Assembly (NCBI GenBank): GCA_017437065.1
Contig: JAFSBX010000131.1
Span: 21,772-85,771, forward strand
DNA: 64,000 nucleotides
DNA from: Lachnospiraceae bacterium
Lineage (GTDB): Bacteria > Bacillota > Clostridia > Lachnospirales > Lachnospiraceae
Direction: 5' to 3'
A program made the translations under genes and the position numbers. A model generated the notes under the pieces. That model made no database searches and was not told the DNA's origin. It saw nothing but the letters and a program-made list of their open reading frames with translations. Below, in pieces: positions 59,231 to 64,000 of the stretch. Positions within the stretch are counted from its first letter, which is position 1; every line of letters begins with the position of its first letter.

Positions 59231-59506
59231 ATGAAGATTACAGATGTTAGAGTGCGCAAAATCACCAAAGAAGGAAAAATGAAGGCAATTGTTTCAATTA
59301 CAATTGATGATGAATTTGTAGTTCATGATATCAAGGTAATTGAAGGAGAAAAAGGATTATTTATAGCAATGCCAAGCAAAAAGGCTACAGATGGGGAATA
59401 TCGTGATATAGCTCATCCGATTAATTCCGGAACAAGAGAAAGTATTCAGAGCATTATTTTAGAAAGCTATGAAAAGGCTCTTTTAGAACCGGAAGAAACT
59501 GAATAA
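59231..59506 (+). CDS. spoVG: SpoVG
   Basis: The 91-residue product has the SpoVG pattern: [40 protein letters not shown] and [10 protein letters not shown]. SpoVG is a small nucleic acid-binding regulator of septation, sporulation and virulence genes. AGGGGGA lies upstream. It is a single gene with its own terminator. Confidence 0.97.
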   Translation: MKITDVRVRKITKEGKMKAIVSITIDDEFVVHDIKVIEGEKGLFIAMPSKKATDGEYRDIAHPINSGTRESIQSIILESYEKALLEPEETE

Positions 59507-59522
59507 ATATAGTGTAAACCTT

Positions 59523-59546
59523 GAGGGATGTCAATTGACATCCCTC
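59523..59546 (+). terminator. Terminator of spoVG
   Basis: Perfect 24-bp palindrome with arms GAGGGATGTCAA and TTGACATCCCTC followed by GTTTTTATT. Confidence 0.92.
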
Positions 59547-59599
59547 GTTTTTATTGATACGATTGGAAGAGTATCAATGAGAAAGGTTTGGATATTGCT

Positions 59600-60172
59600 A
59601 TGTACATTATTGTCGGACTTGGAAACCCTACAAAGGAATATAATAATACGAGACATAATATCGGTTTTGACGTAATTGATGCCATCGCCGAAAAATATGA
59701 TATATCTGTTTTGGAGAAAAAACATAAAGCACTGATTGGAAAAGGCTATATTGACGGACAAAAAGTCATATTGGCTAAGCCTTTGACATATATGAATTTA
59801 AGCGGAGAAAGTGTAAGAGAACTGGTGGATTATTATAAAATCAATGAACAGGAAGAATTGATTGTAATTTATGATGATATCAGTCTTGATGTAGGCCAGC
59901 TTCGCATCAGAAAAAAGGGAAGTGCCGGCGGACACAACGGTATTAAAAATATTATTGCACATTTAGGGCATGATACTTTTATGCGTATTAAAGTCGGAGT
60001 AGGAGAGAAGCCGAAAGGATATGACCTTGCTGATTATGTACTGGGACATTTTACCTGGGCAGAGCGCAAAATTATGGATGAAAGTGCAGAAAAAGCTACA
60101 GATGCGATTAAAATGATGATGTTTGAAGACGCGGATGCGGCGATGAATGTATATAATAAGAAAAGAGGGTAA
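59600..60172 (+). CDS. pth: Peptidyl-tRNA hydrolase
   Basis: The 190-residue product has the Pth pattern: VGLGNPTKEYNNTRHNIGF with the catalytic His, PLTYMNLSGESV and YDDISLDVGQLRIRKKGSAG, GGHNGIKNI. It recycles peptidyl-tRNAs. The ATG at 59600 gives the usual N-terminus; a TTG at 59588 is in frame, with AAAGG upstream at 59582. mfd follows 3 bp after the stop. Confidence 0.97.
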   Translation: MYIIVGLGNPTKEYNNTRHNIGFDVIDAIAEKYDISVLEKKHKALIGKGYIDGQKVILAKPLTYMNLSGESVRELVDYYKINEQEELIVIYDDISLDVGQLRIRKKGSAGGHNGIKNIIAHLGHDTFMRIKVGVGEKPKGYDLADYVLGHFTWAERKIMDESAEKATDAIKMMMFEDADAAMNVYNKKRG

Positions 60173-60175
60173 GCT

Positions 60176-63100
60176 ATGCGTGCATTGACGGCTCCTTTGC
60201 AGGAACTTGGTGCATTTGAAGAAATAAAAACGGCACTGCGGCAGGATAGAGCGAATATTTCCGTGACAGGATGTGTAGATTCGCAGAAACTTCATATGAT
60301 TTATGGATTAAGCGATGGTTTTCAGTATAAAATCATCGTTACTTTTAGTGATTTAAAAGCCAAAGAATTATATGAAGATTATAAATTTTATGACAGGAAT
60401 GTAAGACTGTATCCCGCGAAGGATTTGATTTTTTACCAGGCAGATATTCATGGAAATCAGTTGGTTACTGAGAGAATCAAATGTTTGAGAAGAATTATTG
60501 AAAAACGCCCTATGACAATTATTACAACCTTTGCGGCTCTTATGTCACCGCAGGTGCCGATTGAGGTATTTGAAAAGAATGTGATACGAATCCGAAAAGG
60601 TGGGGAAATTGATGAAAAGCAACTGGCAAAACAGTTAGTTGCAATGGGATACGAAAAAAATTATCAGGTGGAGTCGCCGGGGCAGTTTTCTGTTCGTGGC
60701 GGAATTGTTGATATTTTTGATTTGACAGAAGAAAATCCCTACCGTATTGAGCTTTGGGGGGAAGAAGTTGATTCTATCAGAAGTTTTGATATCTTGAGCC
60801 AGCGTTCCATTGAAAAGCTGGAGTCGGTCAGCATTTATCCGGCAACGGAGCTGATACTTGGTGATTCGGAATTGAAAGCGGGAATGGACAAAATCGAAAA
60901 GGAAGCAGAGCAGTGTGCGGAAACCTTACGCAGTCAGTTTAAAACAGAGGAAGCAGCGAGGATTCGCAGTCATGTAAAGGAATTAAAAGAGCAGGTTTTC
61001 GAGTTTCAGTCCATAGTGAATCTGGAAAGCTATATTCATTACTTCTTTGAGGAAACGGCCTCTTTTTTAGATATCTTTAAGGAGAAAAAAAGCTGTATTT
61101 TTATGGATGAACCTGCAAGGGTAGGAGAGCATGTAGCGGCAATTGAGCTGGAATTTAAGGACAGTATGATACATCGTCTGGAAAAGGGATATATTTTACC
61201 GGGGCAGATGGAACTGCTTTATACAAGGGAAGAGATTGCTGCAAGAATGTCAAAAATGCGTGTAGTAAGCATTGCTATGATGGATGGGAAAAATCCGATT
61301 TTGAAGGCAGAGAAAAAGTATGGCATAGAAGCAAAGAGCATGTCTTCTTATAATAGCAGTTTTGAAGAACTGGTGAAGGATTTGAAACGGTATAAGAAAA
61401 ACGGTTATCGTATTTTGTTATTGTCCGGTTCAAGGACAAGGGCGAAACGTCTGGCAGAGGATTTGCGGGAACAGGAGCTTACTGCATTTTATACGGAAAA
61501 TCCGGACAGGGAAGTTGCCTCCGGAGAGATTATGACTTATTACGGCAGGGTGTTAAAAGGTTTTGAATACCCTATGTTAAAGTTTGCCGTAATTGCGGAA
61601 AGTGATATTTTCGGAGCAGAAAAGAAAAAGAAGAAGAAAAAGAAAACCTACGAAGGACAGAAAATCAATGATTTTGCGGAGCTGAAGGTAGGAGATTATG
61701 TAGTTCATGAAAATCACGGACTTGGTGTTTACAAAGGAATCGAAAAAGTAGAAGTTGAGAAGGTTGTAAAGGATTATATTAAAATTGAGTATCGGGATGG
61801 CGGAAATTTATATATTCTTGCTACCGGACTTGATGTCATTCAAAAATATGCTTCTGCAGAAGCGAAAAAGCCGAAATTAAATAAGCTGGGAACGCAGGAA
61901 TGGAATAAGACCAAAACAAAGGTCAGAGGAGCTGTTTCAGAGGTTGCCAAAGATTTGGTGGAGCTTTATGCCATCAGACAGCAGAAGGAAGGCTTTTCTT
62001 ATGGGAAGGATACGGTGTGGCAGAGAGAATTTGAAGAAATGTTTCCTTTTGAAGAAACGGAAGACCAGTTAAATGCCATTGAAGCTACGAAGAGGGACAT
62101 GGAAAGCACGAAGATTATGGACAGACTTGTCTGTGGTGACGTAGGCTACGGCAAGACAGAAATTGCAATTCGTGCAGCATTTAAGGCAGTTCAGGAGGAT
62201 AAACAGGTTGTCTTTTTAGTGCCGACAACGATTCTTGCACAGCAACATTATAATAACTTTACGCAGCGTATGAAAGAATTTCCGGTAAGGATAGAATTGC
62301 TTTCCCGTTTCCGTACGGCTGCGGAACAGAAAAAGACAATACAGGACTTGAAAAAAGGTCTGGTGGATATTGTAATAGGAACGCACAGGGTGCTGTCAAA
62401 GGACGTGGAGTATAAGGATTTAGGGCTTCTGATTATTGACGAGGAACAGCGGTTTGGGGTAACTCACAAAGAAAAAATCAAGAAGCTGAAAGATAATATT
62501 GATGTGTTGACATTGACGGCAACACCTATTCCGCGAACATTGCACATGAGCCTGATAGGAATCAGGGATATGAGTGTGCTGGAAGAAGCACCTAATGAAC
62601 GTATGCCGATTCAGACGTATGTCATGGAATATAACGAAGAAATGGTGCGTGAGGCTATTGTCAGAGAGCTTTCCAGAAACGGACAGGTGTATTATGTATA
62701 CAACCGGGTGAATAATATTGAGGATGTGGCAATGCGAATACAAAGTCTTGTACCGGAGGCAAATGTGTCATTTGCACATGGTCAGATGAAGGAGCAGGAA
62801 TTGGAACGGATTATGTATGATTTCATTAATGGTGAGATTGATGTTTTGGTATCCACAACGATAATTGAAACGGGTCTGGATATTTCCAATGCGAATACGA
62901 TGATTATTCATGATTCTGATAATCTGGGGCTTTCCCAGCTTTATCAGCTCAGGGGGCGTGTAGGGCGCTCGAATCGGAATGCGTATGCCTTTTTAATGTA
63001 CAAACGGGATAAGATGCTTAAGGAAGTAGCGGAGAAACGATTGCAGGCAATAAAAGAATTTACGGATCTGGGAAGCGGCTTTAAAATTGCCATGAGAGAC

Positions 63101-63703
63101 TTGGAAATCAGAGGAGCCGGTAATCTGTTAGGCCAAAAGCAGCATGGGCATATGGAGGCGGTAGGTTACGATTTGTACTGCAAAATGTTGAATGAAGCGG
63201 TAAAGCATTTGAAAGGAATCAGTACAATAGAAGACTTTAATACTACCATTGACTTAGATGTAGATGCTTATATTCCGCCATCTTATATTGTGAATGAGGT
63301 ACAGAAGCTTGATATTTATAAGAGAATTGCCGGTATTGAAAATAAAGCGGAAAGTGAAGACATGAAAGAGGAGCTACTGGATCGTTTTGGCGAAATACCG
63401 AAATCTGTAGATAATCTGCTTCGTATAGCGTTAATAAGAGTAAAAGCCCATAAGCTTTATATGTCAGAAATAAAAGGGCGTAATGAGGAAATTCGATTTG
63501 TATTTCATGAGGAAGCTAAGATTAAAGTAGAACAGATTCCACAGCTTTTAGAGCAGTACCAAAAGAAGCTGAGCTTTAATCCGAAGGGCGTACCCAGTTT
63601 TCTTTATCGGTATAAGAAATTTGGTGTAGTAGAGAAAGATGCAGAGAAGTTGCTGGAATTCACGGAAAGTATTTTGGAAGATATGGAAAACCTTTTAGTG
63701 TAA
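60176..63703 (+). CDS. mfd: Transcription-repair coupling factor
   Basis: The 1175-residue product has UvrB-like domains, the RNA polymerase interaction domain (ELKVGDYVVHENHGLGVYKG, about 500-570), the translocase domain with Walker A GDVGYGKTEIAI and IIDEEQRFGV, ETGLDISNANTMIIHD and the C-terminal TRCF domain. Mfd removes stalled RNA polymerase and recruits UvrA. A lysine run (EKKKKKKKKTYE) lies at about 483-494, just before the RID. It starts 3 bp after pth. Confidence 0.97.
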   Translation: MRALTAPLQELGAFEEIKTALRQDRANISVTGCVDSQKLHMIYGLSDGFQYKIIVTFSDLKAKELYEDYKFYDRNVRLYPAKDLIFYQADIHGNQLVTERIKCLRRIIEKRPMTIITTFAALMSPQVPIEVFEKNVIRIRKGGEIDEKQLAKQLVAMGYEKNYQVESPGQFSVRGGIVDIFDLTEENPYRIELWGEEVDSIRSFDILSQRSIEKLESVSIYPATELILGDSELKAGMDKIEKEAEQCAETLRSQFKTEEAARIRSHVKELKEQVFEFQSIVNLESYIHYFFEETASFLDIFKEKKSCIFMDEPARVGEHVAAIELEFKDSMIHRLEKGYILPGQMELLYTREEIAARMSKMRVVSIAMMDGKNPILKAEKKYGIEAKSMSSYNSSFEELVKDLKRYKKNGYRILLLSGSRTRAKRLAEDLREQELTAFYTENPDREVASGEIMTYYGRVLKGFEYPMLKFAVIAESDIFGAEKKKKKKKKTYEGQKINDFAELKVGDYVVHENHGLGVYKGIEKVEVEKVVKDYIKIEYRDGGNLYILATGLDVIQKYASAEAKKPKLNKLGTQEWNKTKTKVRGAVSEVAKDLVELYAIRQQKEGFSYGKDTVWQREFEEMFPFEETEDQLNAIEATKRDMESTKIMDRLVCGDVGYGKTEIAIRAAFKAVQEDKQVVFLVPTTILAQQHYNNFTQRMKEFPVRIELLSRFRTAAEQKKTIQDLKKGLVDIVIGTHRVLSKDVEYKDLGLLIIDEEQRFGVTHKEKIKKLKDNIDVLTLTATPIPRTLHMSLIGIRDMSVLEEAPNERMPIQTYVMEYNEEMVREAIVRELSRNGQVYYVYNRVNNIEDVAMRIQSLVPEANVSFAHGQMKEQELERIMYDFINGEIDVLVSTTIIETGLDISNANTMIIHDSDNLGLSQLYQLRGRVGRSNRNAYAFLMYKRDKMLKEVAEKRLQAIKEFTDLGSGFKIAMRDLEIRGAGNLLGQKQHGHMEAVGYDLYCKMLNEAVKHLKGISTIEDFNTTIDLDVDAYIPPSYIVNEVQKLDIYKRIAGIENKAESEDMKEELLDRFGEIPKSVDNLLRIALIRVKAHKLYMSEIKGRNEEIRFVFHEEAKIKVEQIPQLLEQYQKKLSFNPKGVPSFLYRYKKFGVVEKDAEKLLEFTESILEDMENLLV

Positions 63704-63757
63704 TCATTAACTTTTCTTGAGTGGTATAACAGAGTGTCCAAGATATTTGGATAAAGA

Positions 63758-63803
63758 AAACCGATGGTTTTACTTGATTAGTTCAAGTCTATACCATCGG
63801 TTT
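63758..63803 (+). terminator. Terminator of pth-mfd
   Basis: Outer arms AAACCGATGGT and ACCATCGGTTT with an inner stem ACTTGA/TCAAGT. The tail TATTT is short. The remaining gap up to 63943 holds no gene seen. Confidence 0.85.
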
Positions 63804-63943
63804 ATTTAATGCAAGCTAGGGTCTGTACAGTAACGAATTTACCTTTCGGAGCTGATGAAAGTGCAAGATAAACGCATGAGTTAATAAATTGTGAACAACC
63901 CCATTTTATCTGTTACAATAAAAGAAAAACGGATGGTGGGCAT

Positions 63944-64000
63944 ATGGAACAATTATTACAGTGGATGGAAATTATTGAAGATGTAAGACAACAATCAAAA
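63944..64000 (+). CDS. Start of an unidentified gene (cut by window end)
   Basis: ATG at 63944 with GGATGGTGGG upstream and TACAAT (63914-63919) as a possible -10 box. Only 19 codons are visible (MEQLLQWMEIIEDVRQQSK), too few for an identification. Confidence 0.45.
   Translation, partial: MEQLLQWMEIIEDVRQQSK

Overview
The window looks like chromosome from a low-GC, anaerobic, spore-former-type Firmicute, most likely a gut or rumen Lachnospiraceae. This rests on gene content and protein style: pyruvate formate-lyase with its activase, paired glgC/glgD, spoVG, mecA, cwlD, a SleB-like hydrolase, an F-type ATPase with a Na+-type c subunit, and a very large secreted GH16 glucanase. No database search was possible, so the family names are recognition calls.

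Layout. 1-2.0 kb: 3' end of dnaB and a MerR-type regulator. 2.1-9.8 kb: a co-directional block that reads as a complete class III lanthipeptide locus. It has a YtrA-like GntR regulator with a promoter-overlapping palindrome, a secreted DUF4097-like protein, a two-gene ABC transporter, a LanKC synthetase, three short precursor genes (two encode identical peptides) and an ABC exporter behind a strong hairpin. 9.9-17.8 kb: ferredoxin, pflA and a 2189-residue secreted GH16 multi-CBM protein. 18-21.9 kb: chemoreceptor, membrane GT2 glycosyltransferase and a YdjC/ChbG-like deacetylase. 22.0-24.5 kb: pyruvate formate-lyase split over three reading frames, with the glycyl-radical domain as a separate 80-residue protein and a 67-residue degenerate relative between. 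24.6-29.4 kb: HTH protein plus HipA/CtkA-like kinase, a DUF1858 protein, a small membrane protein, mecA, a probable structured RNA and a 70-residue orphan. 29.4-35.9 kb: cell-wall enzymes (GH18, CwlD, SleB-like) interleaved with tRNA modification and nucleotide/sugar-phosphate genes. 36.0-43.2 kb: the whole ATP synthase operon. 43.3-50.2 kb: a conserved unknown, a methyltransferase, a large membrane-anchored unknown, a degenerate-GGDEF/EAL protein and mscL with a zinc ribbon. 50.3-56.4 kb (minus strand): CE2-type esterase, PRPP synthetase, DnaC/DnaI-like loader, DnaD-like protein, a cluster of DnaA boxes and murC. 56.7-64 kb: glgC-glgD, spoVG, pth, mfd and the start of another gene.

How the parts work together. 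The lanthipeptide block would sense, make, modify and export a short Thr-rich peptide with a Ser-x2-Ser-x2-Cys motif, and the upstream transporter is a plausible immunity or envelope-stress module. PflA would install the radical on the separate small glycyl-radical protein, which must then dock with the 679-residue catalytic subunit. The dnaD-dnaC genes lie downstream of a DnaA-box cluster, suggesting DnaA feedback on helicase loading. The ATPase would run on Na+, which is plausible for an anaerobe with sodium bioenergetics.

Most promising observations: the class III lanthipeptide locus, the three-part pyruvate formate-lyase, the DnaA-box cluster with a 48-bp near-palindrome, and an ORF-less transcript candidate near 28.6-28.9 kb.
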